Source of the DNA: JACVRM01 sp046262315
GTDB lineage: Bacteria; Actinomycetota; Thermoleophilia; Gaiellales; Gaiellaceae
Direction of reading: 5' to 3'
DNA length: 27,655 nucleotides
Assembly: GCA_046262315.1 (NCBI GenBank)
Contig: JBHEMZ010000134.1
Span: forward strand, 1 to 27,655
Each line of letters begins with the position of its first letter. The first letter of the stretch is position 1. The position numbers and the translations under genes are program-made. Shown piece after piece: positions 1-7,833 of the stretch. The notes under the pieces are model-generated. The model saw only the letters and a program-made list of their open reading frames with translations, searched no databases and was not told the origin of the DNA.

Positions 1-2
1 CC

Positions 3-602
3 ACGTGCGATGTCTGCCGCGAACGCAGCCGACTGAGCGCCGCGGTGCTCTCCGTGCGGCCCGGCGGCGGCGGCCTGCGCGTCGTGGCGCGCGGTCTGCG
101 AAACCCCTTCGGGTTAGCCGTGGATGCGGAGACGCGACGTCTATACGCGACCGACAACGGCCGCGACAAGGCCGCAGCGCCCGCGGAGACGCTCGTCGAG
201 ATCCGGCCCGGCCGCTTCTTCGGTTGGCCTCGCTGCTGGGCGAGCGCGCGACTGAAGCGGTTAGTCGGCCGCTGCGCCGGGGTCACGCGGCCGCTCGCCT
301 TTCTCGAGCCACACTCCTCGGCCGACGGCCTTGTCGTCTACCGCGGCGACTCGTTCGGCCCCCGGTATGACGGCAACGTGTTTGTTGCCCTCTGGGGTGA
401 GTACCTGAGCAGTCGCCACGGACGCCGAGTCGACCGGGTCGTCCTCCATCAAAGCGGCGACCCGCGCAAGGCTCGTGTGACGCCGTTCGTCCGCGGGCTC
501 GACCATCCCCTTGCCGTGACCGTCGACGGAGAGGGCGCGCTGCTCGTCGCCGATTACGGGCGCGGCATCGTGTATCGCATCCAGGCAAGCAGCGCCTCCT
601 AG
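3..602 (+). CDS. PQQ-dependent sugar dehydrogenase (GSDH-type beta-propeller), C-terminal part
   Basis: The reading frame is open at the left edge, so only the last 199 or so residues are present. It begins with a CDVC motif, followed by a propeller blade with ARGLRNPFGLAVD, then ATDNGRD and a FFGWPRCW segment. These are typical of the glucose/sorbosone dehydrogenase family, which oxidises sugars with PQQ in the periplasm or outside the membrane. The end (HPLAVTVDGEGALLVADYG, then IYRI-like) is the usual last blade of such proteins, so the C-terminus looks complete. Family members are often lipoproteins or secreted, but the N-terminus is outside the window and this cannot be checked. The stop lies 10 bases before the sulfotransferase start on the same strand, so the two may be co-transcribed. 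Assignment to the family is fairly safe; the substrate is unknown. Confidence 0.8.
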   Translation, partial: TCDVCRERSRLSAAVLSVRPGGGGLRVVARGLRNPFGLAVDAETRRLYATDNGRDKAAAPAETLVEIRPGRFFGWPRCWASARLKRLVGRCAGVTRPLAFLEPHSSADGLVVYRGDSFGPRYDGNVFVALWGEYLSSRHGRRVDRVVLHQSGDPRKARVTPFVRGLDHPLAVTVDGEGALLVADYGRGIVYRIQASSAS

Positions 603-612
603 ACTCGGGATC

Positions 613-1440
613 GTGGCCGCTCTCGCCCGCAGCGCCGTCCTGCACCTGAAATCAGCGCGCCGGCTCGCCCGGCCGCGGCCGCTCCGCCAGGCGCTCGGGG
701 GCGAGGACCGGCTCGTCTTCGTGCTCGGCAGCCCCAGATCGGGCACCACGTTCCTGGCAGACGCGATCGGCAGCGCGCCCGGGTTCGTCGACCTTGGCGA
801 GGTTGCGGCGCTCAAGGCGGCCATTCCGGCGCTCGCGGCGCTTCCGCCCTGCGCTGCGGCCGAACGGCTCCGCCGGCTGCTCGGGGTGACGCGTGCGGTT
901 GGACTCGTACGCGGCCTCCGCGGCGTCGAGCAGACTCCGGAGACCGCTTTTCTGACCCAGGCGCTTGCCCGCGCGTTTCCGCAGGCGCGGCTCGTCCACG
1001 CGCTGCGCGACGGGCGCGACGTCGCCTGTTCGCTGCTCGAAAGGGGTTGGCTGGGCGGCGCCCGCGGGGCCGTCGACGACGCCGGGCTGGCGTACGGCGC
1101 TCATGCGCGCTTCTGGGTCGAGCCCGAGAGGCGCGAGGAGTTCCAGACCGCGAGCGAGGCGCGGCGCGCGGGCTGGGTCTGGCGGGCGTACGTCTCGGCG
1201 GTGCGGCGTTCCGGAGTGCCGGTGCACGAGGTGCGCTACGAGGTGATGACGGCCGATCCGCCTGCCATGGCGGCGGAGCTGGCGGAGTTTCTGGGCGCCC
1301 CGGAGGCGCCGCTCGCGCGAGTGCTCGGCGAGGCGCACGCGGGCTCGATCGGCCGCTACCGGCGCGATCTCACCCCGGCGCAACTCGCGGACGTCGAGGA
1401 CGAGGCAGGTCCGCTTCTTCGCGAGCTCGGCTACGCCTGA
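613..1440 (+). CDS. Sulfotransferase family protein (PAPS-dependent)
   Basis: A 275-residue protein of the P-loop-like sulfotransferase family, which moves a sulfuryl group from PAPS to an acceptor. The 5'-phosphosulfate binding loop is visible as VLGSPRSGTTFLADAIG (about residues 37-53, with PRSGTT at 41-46). The 3'-phosphate site is LRDGRDVACSLLERGW (about 131-146), with the conserved Arg and Ser. The C-terminal part with VRYEVMTADPPAMAAELAEFLGAP is the usual closing helix region. The GTG at 613 follows the upstream stop by 10 bases and has no clear Shine-Dalgarno, consistent with translational coupling to the preceding gene. There is no signal peptide, so it is probably cytoplasmic. The acceptor cannot be read from the sequence; bacterial relatives act on carbohydrates, lipids or small molecules. 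Confidence 0.85.
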   Translation: MAALARSAVLHLKSARRLARPRPLRQALGGEDRLVFVLGSPRSGTTFLADAIGSAPGFVDLGEVAALKAAIPALAALPPCAAAERLRRLLGVTRAVGLVRGLRGVEQTPETAFLTQALARAFPQARLVHALRDGRDVACSLLERGWLGGARGAVDDAGLAYGAHARFWVEPERREEFQTASEARRAGWVWRAYVSAVRRSGVPVHEVRYEVMTADPPAMAAELAEFLGAPEAPLARVLGEAHAGSIGRYRRDLTPAQLADVEDEAGPLLRELGYA

Positions 1441-1650
1441 CACCGGGCGCCGGCAGTCGGCGCAGACTCGTTCCACATCCGGCACACCTCAAGGGTCAGA
1501 CCGAGGGCATGGCCGGCGCAGACGGCTGTGGAGCGATCGTTACGCTTCCAACCCGTGTACGTTTGAGCGGCGGCCCTCGGATTCGCCGAGTACGATGTTC
1601 GGCCCCGGCGGGGGCCACGCCCTCGCCACGTTTTCGATCCCGCACTATCC

Positions 1651-1658
1651 GGAAGGAG
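1651..1658 (+). promoter_or_regulatory. Shine-Dalgarno deciding the pckA start
   Basis: GGAAGGAG stands in front of two consecutive in-frame GTG codons at 1662 and 1665. The spacing is 3 bases to the first and 6 to the second, which favours 1665. A GC hairpin at 1601-1616 (GGCCCC, 4-base loop, GGGGCC) lies just upstream in the presumed leader. The reading frame stays open far upstream into the sulfotransferase region, so this site rather than the longest open frame sets the start. Confidence 0.7.
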
Positions 1659-1664
1659 AGGGTG

Positions 1665-3260
1665 GTGGCGACCACGCTGGAACCGCAGGCGCGAGTCGAT
1701 CTCGAGGAACACGGTCTGGTACCGCGCGGGCGCGTCCACTGGCGACCCACCACGGCGATGCTCTACGAGCACACTCTCACGCGCGGTGAGGCGCGGCTCG
1801 CCGAGGGCGGGCCCCTCGTCGTCGACACCGGCCGGCACACAGGCCGGTCGCCCAACGACAAGTTCATCGTGCGCGAGCCGGGCTCGGACAGCCGAATCTG
1901 GTGGAGTGCGGTCAACGCCGAGATCTCCGAGGACCGCTTCGACGGTCTTCGCGACAAGGTCACGTCCTACCTCGAAGGCGCCGACGTCTACGTCGTGGAT
2001 GCGTTCGCCGGCGCCGACCCGGGGCATCGCCTCGGCGTGCGGGTTGTTACAGAGAGCCCGTGGCACGCCCTCTTCGCCAAGACCCTCTTCATCGAGCCGA
2101 CCGAGGCCGAGCTCGCGCGCCACGAGCCGCAGGCGCTCGTCCTCCACGCCCCCTCGGTGGCCGCCGACCCCGCCGCGGACGGCACGCGCAGCGAGACGTT
2201 CGTCGTGCTGCATCCCTCCCGCTGCGAGGTGCTGATCGGCGGCACGTGGTACGCCGGCGAGATCAAGAAGTCGATCTTCACCGTCATGAACGATCGGCTC
2301 CCGCTGGAGGACGTCTTCCCCATGCACTGCTCGGCGAACGTTGAGGACAACGGCAAGGTCGCCGTCTTCTTCGGCCTCTCCGGCACGGGCAAGACGACTC
2401 TGTCGGCCGATCCCGAGCGCCACCTGATCGGCGACGACGAGCACGGCTGGGGCGATGACGGCGTCTTCAACCTCGAGGGCGGCTGTTACGCGAAGGTGAT
2501 CCGCCTCTCCGCGACGGCCGAGCCCGAGATCTACGGTACGACGCGGAGCTGGGGCACGGTGCTCGAGAACGTGGTCGCCGACGAGCGCGGCGTGCTCGAC
2601 TTGGACGACGACTCGAAGACCGAGAACACGCGCGCCGCTTACAAGCTGGAGCAGATCGCCAACGCGCTCCCCGCCAAGCGCGCCGGCCATCCGAGCTCGA
2701 TCGTGTTCCTGACCGCGGACGCGTTCGGGATCCTGCCTCCGATCGCACGCCTGAGTCGCGATCAGGCGATGTTCTACTTCCTCTCGGGCTTCACCGCGAA
2801 GCTGGCGGGCACCGAGATCGGCGTCAAGGAGCCGCAGCCGACCTTCTCGGCGTGCTTCGGCGCACCGTTCCTCCCCCAGCCGCCGGCGGTCTACGCCCGC
2901 ATGCTGGGCCAGAAGCTCGACGAGCACCCGCACGCGAGCGTCTGGCTTGTGAACACCGGCTGGACGGGTGGGCCGTACGGCGAAGGCGAACGCATGCCGA
3001 TTGCCGCCACGCGGGGGCTGCTCCACGCCGCGCTGTCCGGCAAGCTCGAGGGGGTCGAGTACCGTGAGGACGAGCTCTTCGGCTTCGATGTCCCCGTCGA
3101 GGTGCCGGGCGTCGACGCGCGCCTGCTCGACCCTCGTTCGACCTGGCGGGACGCGGGGGCGTATGACCGCAAGGCCCGTGAGCTGGCACGGATGTTCCGC
3201 GACAACTTCGAGAAGTTCGACGCGGACCCGGCAGTCGCAGCCGCAGGTCCCGAGGTGTAG
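1665..3260 (+). CDS. pckA: Phosphoenolpyruvate carboxykinase (ATP)
   Basis: A 531-residue cytoplasmic enzyme that interconverts oxaloacetate + ATP and PEP + ADP + CO2, the entry to gluconeogenesis from C4 acids. The length matches the ATP-dependent family (about 530-540), not the longer GTP type. Visible motifs are TGRSPNDKFIV (about residues 59-69, oxaloacetate side), the lysine segment GEIKKSIFTVMN (about 198-209), the kinase-1a P-loop GLSGTGKT (237-244), the kinase-2 element LIGDDEHGW (about 254-262, metal-binding Asp), and NTGWTGGPYGEGERM near the C-terminal third. The start at GTG 1665 is chosen from the Shine-Dalgarno at 1651-1658. It stands alone, with 224 bases of upstream sequence in which I cannot define a convincing promoter. 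It complements the SQR operon 1.7 kb downstream: both handle C4 acids. Confidence 0.95.
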   Translation: MATTLEPQARVDLEEHGLVPRGRVHWRPTTAMLYEHTLTRGEARLAEGGPLVVDTGRHTGRSPNDKFIVREPGSDSRIWWSAVNAEISEDRFDGLRDKVTSYLEGADVYVVDAFAGADPGHRLGVRVVTESPWHALFAKTLFIEPTEAELARHEPQALVLHAPSVAADPAADGTRSETFVVLHPSRCEVLIGGTWYAGEIKKSIFTVMNDRLPLEDVFPMHCSANVEDNGKVAVFFGLSGTGKTTLSADPERHLIGDDEHGWGDDGVFNLEGGCYAKVIRLSATAEPEIYGTTRSWGTVLENVVADERGVLDLDDDSKTENTRAAYKLEQIANALPAKRAGHPSSIVFLTADAFGILPPIARLSRDQAMFYFLSGFTAKLAGTEIGVKEPQPTFSACFGAPFLPQPPAVYARMLGQKLDEHPHASVWLVNTGWTGGPYGEGERMPIAATRGLLHAALSGKLEGVEYREDELFGFDVPVEVPGVDARLLDPRSTWRDAGAYDRKARELARMFRDNFEKFDADPAVAAAGPEV

Positions 3261-3301
3261 GTCCGCCGGCCGGTTTACCACCTGGCGTTCTATCGCTAAT
3301 G

Positions 3302-3313
3302 TGCTATATAGCA
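3302..3313. promoter_or_regulatory. Perfect 12-bp palindrome, possible operator
   Basis: TGCTATATAGCA is its own reverse complement. It sits in an AT-rich patch that is unusual for this very GC-rich window, 33 bases before the GTG of the membrane protein at 3346 and 41 bases after the pckA stop. Its position suits an operator for the downstream gene, but no adjacent regulator gene supports this. Confidence 0.35.
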
Positions 3314-3345
3314 GATGAGCGAGCCGCGCCCTCGAGGTAAACGAC

Positions 3346-3840
3346 GTGGCAGATCACTTCGACATACCAATCCGGCACCGGAAACCCAAGTATGGTCTGC
3401 GGTCGGCACCGTCAGTGCTTCTCGGCGGTGTCCTCGCCGCGCTCCTGGCTCTCGACGGCGGCTGGGTCGGGGATCGCGCGTACGCAGCGTCTGAAGACCT
3501 CGGTCCCACCGGCGCCGCGCTGCACGAGGCCGGTGCGGCACTACTGGGAGCGCTCGTGGGGCTCGCGGTTGCAGCAGCGCTCGTAGCGGCGTTCGCGCAA
3601 GCGGGACGCGCGTTCGCAGCCGGACTGGCGGCTGCGCTGGCGGGATTCCTCTTCCTGCTCCCGCTCTTTCTCGCGTGGGTCGATGACGCTGGGATCGGTG
3701 CGGCCGCCGCGTACGTGCTGGTGCTCGGGCCACAGGCGTTGATTGCAGCGTGCGTTGGCGCGCTCGCGGGCGTCCTCGTGCAACGTCTGCGGCGCGGCCG
3801 CCAAGGCGAGGAATCGCCCGATGCGCGGCTCACCGTCTGA
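3346..3840 (+). CDS. Small four-helix membrane protein, function unknown
   Basis: A 164-residue protein with a short charged N-terminus (ADHFDIPIRHRKPKYGLRS) followed by four hydrophobic stretches at about residues 22-47, 58-82, 90-112 and 120-146, and a basic, polar C-terminal tail (RLRRGRQGEESPDARL). This predicts an integral membrane protein with both ends probably in the cytoplasm. The composition is very rich in Ala, Leu and Gly. The start is GTG 3346, preceded by a GAGG stretch at 3334-3337. I do not recognise a family. It stands between pckA and a small secreted protein on the same strand, and the palindrome at 3302-3313 lies just upstream. Coding is likely because the frame has strong third-position GC and a coherent membrane pattern. 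Confidence 0.6.
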   Translation: MADHFDIPIRHRKPKYGLRSAPSVLLGGVLAALLALDGGWVGDRAYAASEDLGPTGAALHEAGAALLGALVGLAVAAALVAAFAQAGRAFAAGLAAALAGFLFLLPLFLAWVDDAGIGAAAAYVLVLGPQALIAACVGALAGVLVQRLRRGRQGEESPDARLTV

Positions 3841-3952
3841 CGCGGGTCGCATTCCGCCGCCAGTTCACGACGCTCAGTACGAGAGAGGGCGCGTTCGCGC
3901 ACGGCGAAGAGAGGGAAGTCGCCTGCGGTCGCGAAAGGGGGAATCCGATCAG

Positions 3953-4375
3953 ATGCTGAGGAAACTGCGTCCGAGCCCGAGTATGGCCGTCGCCTTGCTG
4001 GCGCTCTTCGTCGCGCTCGGTGGGACCGCCGTCGCGGCGGCCCCGCCCGTCAAGCGGGCGCTTTTCGCGCAGAACGCCGGCAAGCTCCAGGGCAAGACGG
4101 TCAAGCAGATCGCCGCCATGCCGGGGCCGACGAACAGCGTGGTCAGGCTGCTAGTGACCCGCACCGCCGACTTTGCGCTTGCGGCCGACGAGCAGAAGGA
4201 CGTGTCGGTCTCCTGCCGCCAGGGCAGGGCGCTCTCGGGCGGGTTCAGCTCGCCCGGCACCGTCACCGCCGCCGACTCGCGCATCAGCGATCCGCAGACG
4301 TACTCCGTATACTTGGTGAACGGCAACGCCACCGCGGCGACGTCGGTCACCGTGCAGGTCGTCTGCATCCTGTAG
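3953..4375 (+). CDS. Small secreted protein with an LRKLRPSPSM-type leader
   Basis: A 140-residue exported protein. The N-terminus MLRKLRPSPSMAVALLALFV, followed by ALGGTAVAAAPP, is a signal peptide with cleavage expected around residues 25-29. From memory, this leader is typical of many short secreted proteins of Thermoleophilia. The mature part has a GKLQGKTVKQIAAM segment and ends in a beta-rich domain with two cysteines (SVSCRQG and VVCIL), which could form a disulfide. An AAAGGGGGA purine run at 3934-3942 lies 10 bases before ATG 3953 and supports this start over the longer open frame upstream. The function is unknown; cell-surface or extracellular location is inferred from the leader only. 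Confidence 0.7.
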   Translation: MLRKLRPSPSMAVALLALFVALGGTAVAAAPPVKRALFAQNAGKLQGKTVKQIAAMPGPTNSVVRLLVTRTADFALAADEQKDVSVSCRQGRALSGGFSSPGTVTAADSRISDPQTYSVYLVNGNATAATSVTVQVVCIL

Positions 4376-4379
4376 CGCG

Positions 4380-4905
4380 CTAGCCGATCGGCTCGCCGAA
4401 CACCGGGCAGGGCGGGGCCGGATCCGGGGCGATGAACGCCGTCCGGCCCGACAGCGGATTGCAGCACTCGACGTCGGGACGGCCGCTGGTTGCGCAACCT
4501 GCCCCCGAGCAGGCGCGAACAAAAACGCGCTCCGGCTCCCCGTCGACGATCTCGACGTACCAGCCCGACACCTCGTCGAGCAGAGGCGCTACGGAGCGGA
4601 GGAGCGGGATGAGTGATGGCGCAGAAACTCGTGCGGTTCGTCGCTCCCGACTGCGACAGCGAGTGCGGAACCGAGCGGCTGGAGGTGGTCGAACCGCTCC
4701 ACTGTGCCGCCGCACTGCGCGACTGCCCGCAATAACTCGTGCTCGATATCCAGCACGCGCTCGGCGGATAGCGGCCGGCGCTTGAAGCGACGGCCCAGCC
4801 CGAGTCTTCGAGGCGCAGCTCCTCGATCCGGGTAGCTGGCAGCCCGGCAAGAATCTCCCGAAGCAACCCCTCCTGATGGGCCGAAGCACCTGCGATTTCG
4901 ATCAC
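4380..4905 (-). pseudogene. Frame-disrupted hypothetical gene (two frame changes)
   Basis: The minus strand has a good start: GTG at 4905 with AAGGAG at 4917-4912, 6 bases upstream. It opens as IEIAGASAHQEGLLREILAG and runs on to RIEELRLEDSGWAVA. Coding character (GC-rich third positions, sensible residues) then moves to a second frame (about 4790-4640), reading RPLSAERVLDIEHELLRAVA and continuing with CGGTVERFDHLQPLGSALAV. It then moves to a third frame (about 4620-4380), with LIPLLRSVAPLLDEVSGWYV followed by EIVDGEPERVFVRAC, ending CPVFGEPIG and TAG. Joined, these would give one protein of roughly 170 residues with several Cys near the C-terminus. The split is either a decayed gene or two base-calling errors. 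I do not recognise the family. It is convergent with the secreted-protein gene (stops 4 bases apart) and divergent from sdhA. Confidence 0.5.
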
Positions 4906-4964
4906 GACTCGCTCCTTCTGTAACGAGACCCCCGCAAGACCGCATTGTGTAGCGTGGCATCGAG

Positions 4965-6650
4965 GTGGAAGGTCCGCACGACGTCCTCGTCGTAGGCGCC
5001 GGCTGCGCTGGCATGCGCGCCGCGATCGAGGCATTCGACGCCGGCGCGGACGTGGCACTGATCTCGAAGATCCACCCCACGCGTAGCCACTCGGGCGCCG
5101 CCGAAGGAGGCATCAACGCCGCGCTCGGCAACGCCTCCGAGGACGACCCCGAAAAGCACGCCTTCGACACCGTCAAGGGCGCGGACTACCTGGGCGACCA
5201 GGACGCGATCCAGGTGCTTTGCGACGAGGCGCCAGAGGACGTCTACCAGCTCGAACGCTGGGGGGCCGTGTTCTCGCGCACCGAGGACGGCCGCATCGCG
5301 CAGCGCCCCTTCGGCGCCGCCGGCGAGCCGCGCACGGCCTACGCCGCGGACATCACCGGCCACGTGCTCGTCCACGTCCTCTACGAGCAGGTTATGAAGC
5401 GGCAGCTCCTGACCTACGAGGAGTACTTCGCCTGGAAGCTCGTGGTCGACGACGACCGCTGCCAGGGCGTCATCTGCTGGGACATCCTGAACGGCGGCCT
5501 GAAGACGATCGGCGCCAAGACGGTCATCCTCGCCACGGGCGGCGCCGGGCGGCTCTACACGGGCACGACGAACGCCTACGCCTGTACGGGGGACGGTATG
5601 ACGATGGCGCTCCGGGTGGGCGTGGCGCTGAAGGACATGGAGATGATGCAGTTCCATCCCACGACGCTCGCGCCGACCGGCGTGCTGATCACGGAGGGCT
5701 GCCGCGGCGAGGGCGCCTACCTGCTCAACTCCGAGGGCGACCGCTTCCTGAAGCGCTACGCACCGAACGCGATGGAGCTCGCGAGCCGCGATGTGATCTC
5801 GCGTGCCGAGCAGACCGAGATCGACGAGGGCCGCGGCGTGGACGGCAACGTCCTCCTCGACCTCCGCCATTTGGGGCCAGAGAAGATCCTCGATCGCCTG
5901 CACGGGACGCGCGAGCTGTCGATGGTGTTCGCGGGCGTCGACCCCATCCACGAGCCGATCCCGGTGCGGCCGGGCGCGCATTACCACATGGGTGGTGTGG
6001 ACACCGACGTCTGGGGCCTCACTGCGCTCGAGGGCCTCTACGCGGCCGGCGAGGTGGCCTGCGTGTCCGTCCACGGCGCCAACCGACTCGGCGGCAACGC
6101 GCTCATGGAGACGATCACCTTCGGCAAGCGCGCGGGCCGGCACGCCGCCGAATGGGCGCTCACGCACACCACGGTCGCCGTACCACCCTCCGCGGAGGTC
6201 GACTCCGAGCGCGAGCTCAAGCAGCTCTTCGACCGCATCGAGGGCGAGCGGCCGTGGCAGATCCGCGATGAGCTGGCGCAGACCATGCACGAGAACTTCG
6301 GAGTCTTCCGCCGCGAGAGTCAGATGCAGGAGCAGGCACGGATCGTCGAGCGACTGCAGGAGCGCTACGAGCGTGTGGTCGTGGACGACAAGGGGACGCT
6401 CTTCAACAACGACGTCACGCAGGCACTGGAGCTCGGCTTCCTGCTCGAGCTCGCGGACTGCATGATCGTCTCAGGGCTCGCGCGCAAGGAGAGCCGCGGC
6501 GCGCACGCCCGTCCCTATGACTACCCGGACCGCGACGACGAAAACTACATGCGGCACACGCTCACCACGCTCGACGAGAGCGGCCGCGCGCAGCTCGACT
6601 GGAAACCCGTGACCGCTACCAAGTGGCAGCCGATGGAGAGGACCTACTAG
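4965..6650 (+). CDS. sdhA: Succinate dehydrogenase/fumarate reductase flavoprotein subunit
   Basis: A 561-residue FAD subunit that interconverts succinate and fumarate. The dinucleotide fold is at the N-terminus (VLVVGAGCAGMRAA, residues 7-20). HPTRSHSGAAEGGINAALGN (37-56) carries the His (about 42) that normally binds FAD covalently. Further conserved parts are ATGGAGRLY, QFHPTTLAPTGVLITEGCRG, the catalytic Arg region SRDVISRAEQTEIDEGRG, the substrate-binding HYHMGGVDTDV, and AAGEVACVSVHGANRLGGNAL. A TAG stop at 4950-4952 in the same frame leaves GTG 4965 as the first available start; no strong Shine-Dalgarno is seen. It is the first gene of an operon with the iron-sulfur and CCG-domain subunits. 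Family members run in either direction; the quinone type and direction cannot be read from this gene. Confidence 0.95.
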   Translation: MEGPHDVLVVGAGCAGMRAAIEAFDAGADVALISKIHPTRSHSGAAEGGINAALGNASEDDPEKHAFDTVKGADYLGDQDAIQVLCDEAPEDVYQLERWGAVFSRTEDGRIAQRPFGAAGEPRTAYAADITGHVLVHVLYEQVMKRQLLTYEEYFAWKLVVDDDRCQGVICWDILNGGLKTIGAKTVILATGGAGRLYTGTTNAYACTGDGMTMALRVGVALKDMEMMQFHPTTLAPTGVLITEGCRGEGAYLLNSEGDRFLKRYAPNAMELASRDVISRAEQTEIDEGRGVDGNVLLDLRHLGPEKILDRLHGTRELSMVFAGVDPIHEPIPVRPGAHYHMGGVDTDVWGLTALEGLYAAGEVACVSVHGANRLGGNALMETITFGKRAGRHAAEWALTHTTVAVPPSAEVDSERELKQLFDRIEGERPWQIRDELAQTMHENFGVFRRESQMQEQARIVERLQERYERVVVDDKGTLFNNDVTQALELGFLLELADCMIVSGLARKESRGAHARPYDYPDRDDENYMRHTLTTLDESGRAQLDWKPVTATKWQPMERTY

Positions 6651-6678
6651 CCCTCGCTGGCTGCGCCACCGAGGGCTA
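6648..6678 (+). promoter_or_regulatory. Strong intercistronic hairpin between sdhA and sdhB
   Basis: TAGCCCTCG (6648-6656) pairs perfectly with CGAGGGCTA (6670-6678). Inside, TGGC (6658-6661) pairs with GCCA (6665-6668) around a 3-base loop, with one C-C mismatch between the two helices. The left arm includes the sdhA stop codon. The sdhB Shine-Dalgarno (GGAGAGGAG) begins just after the right arm, at 6682. No T-run follows, so it looks more like an mRNA processing or stability element, or an attenuator, than a plain terminator. Confidence 0.5.
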
Positions 6679-6693
6679 GATGGAGAGGAGACG

Positions 6694-7833
6694 ATGAGCG
6701 AAGCCGCAGTCCGCACCGAGGCGCCGACGATGGAGGTGGCGCTCAAGATCTGGCGCTACGACTCACGCACCGGCGAGCGCGAGCTGAAGACGTACGAGGT
6801 CGAGGCGCCTGACTGGTCCACGCTCCTCGACGTGCTCGACATCGTCAAAGACAGGGTCGACGGGTCGCTGGCCTACCGCAAGAGCTGCCGCATGATGATC
6901 TGCGGCTCGTGCGGCATGCGCATGGACGGCGCGGCGGTGCTCGCGTGCAAGACGCGCATGTACGACATCGTCCAGGCCCGCCACGTCCCGGTGATCTCGG
7001 CCATGGGCAACCTGCCGATCGTCAAGGATCTCGTCGTGGACATGGAGCCCTTCTGGGCCAAGATCCGCGCGATGAAGCCGTGGCTCCAGCCCGGGTACGA
7101 GGAGCCGCCCGAAAAGGAGTGGCGCGCCTCGCAGGAGCAGATGAACGTGATCCACAAGGAGGCGCTCTGCATCCAGTGCGGCTGCTGCGTCTCCGAGTGC
7201 AACTCGATGGAGTCCGACCCGGAGTTCCTGGGGCCGGCGGCGCTCGCGAAGGGCATGCGCTTCGTCGGCGACCCGCGCGATCGGGCGCAGGTCGAGCGCC
7301 TGAACTCCTACAACGAGGAGCACGGCATCTGGGACTGCACGCGCTGCTACTTCTGCAACGAGCGCTGCCCGAAGGGGGTCGACCCGCGAGACGCGATCGC
7401 CAAGCTCGGCGCGGAGTCGATGAAGCACGGGATCGACCACGACATGGGCGCGAAGCACGCCAAGTGGTTCGTGACCTCGGCGAAGACGACCGGCTGGCTG
7501 CGCGAGACGGAGCTCGTGCCGAAGACGCAGGGTGTCGTCTCGGCGATCAAGCAAATGAAGTTCGCCATGGGCCTGCTGCGCCACGGCAAGGTGCCGCTCC
7601 CATTCCCGCCGCACGTCGCTGAGGAGGTCAATGAGGCGCGCGCGCTCTATAACGTGGTCAAGCAGCAGGGCCGCGACGGGGCCCTCGGGCACGTGCAGGG
7701 TGAGCGGGCGCTCGCGCGCATCGAGCACACGGACGCTGGAGGGGCGCGGCGCGACGCGCCCGAGATCACGCCGGGCGAGGAGCCGGTTCCGCGCAACGTC
7801 GGCGAGGATCCGGACGGAGAGCGCGCCCGGTGA
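6694..7833 (+). CDS. sdhB: Succinate dehydrogenase iron-sulfur subunit with extra cluster cysteine and long C-terminal tail
   Basis: A 379-residue electron-transfer subunit. The [2Fe-2S] ligands are in SCRMMICGSCGMRMDGAAVLAC (spanning Cys65, 70, 73, 85). Two further Cys groups follow: CIQCGCCVSEC (159, 162, 165, 169) and CTRCYFCNERCPKG (215, 218, 221, 225). In E. coli SdhB the place of Cys218 is Ile, and that cluster is [3Fe-4S]. A Cys here predicts a second [4Fe-4S] centre, as in type-E SQRs that have an HdrB-like partner. Usual SdhB proteins have about 230-250 residues; here a tail of about 135 residues follows the core, ending in a Pro/Glu/Arg-rich stretch. ATG 6694 has a clear GGAGAGGAG upstream. 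The stop overlaps the next gene by 4 bases (GTGA), so translation is coupled. Confidence 0.93.
   Translation: MSEAAVRTEAPTMEVALKIWRYDSRTGERELKTYEVEAPDWSTLLDVLDIVKDRVDGSLAYRKSCRMMICGSCGMRMDGAAVLACKTRMYDIVQARHVPVISAMGNLPIVKDLVVDMEPFWAKIRAMKPWLQPGYEEPPEKEWRASQEQMNVIHKEALCIQCGCCVSECNSMESDPEFLGPAALAKGMRFVGDPRDRAQVERLNSYNEEHGIWDCTRCYFCNERCPKGVDPRDAIAKLGAESMKHGIDHDMGAKHAKWFVTSAKTTGWLRETELVPKTQGVVSAIKQMKFAMGLLRHGKVPLPFPPHVAEEVNEARALYNVVKQQGRDGALGHVQGERALARIEHTDAGGARRDAPEITPGEEPVPRNVGEDPDGERAR

Noticed and set aside
1047..1664. Long plus-strand extension of the pckA frame over the sulfotransferase gene
   Set aside because: The translation is Arg/Gly-rich and lies antiphase to a clear sulfotransferase; the Shine-Dalgarno at 1651 sets the pckA start.
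1431..3281. 616-residue minus-strand ORF opposite pckA
   Set aside because: It is the shadow of a high-GC gene; composition is Arg/Val/Glu-rich, and the opposite strand has a complete enzyme.
3315..3490. Short ORF from ATG 3315 overlapping the membrane protein start
   Set aside because: It encodes an Arg/Pro/Ser-rich peptide with no pattern, while the GTG 3346 frame gives a coherent membrane protein.
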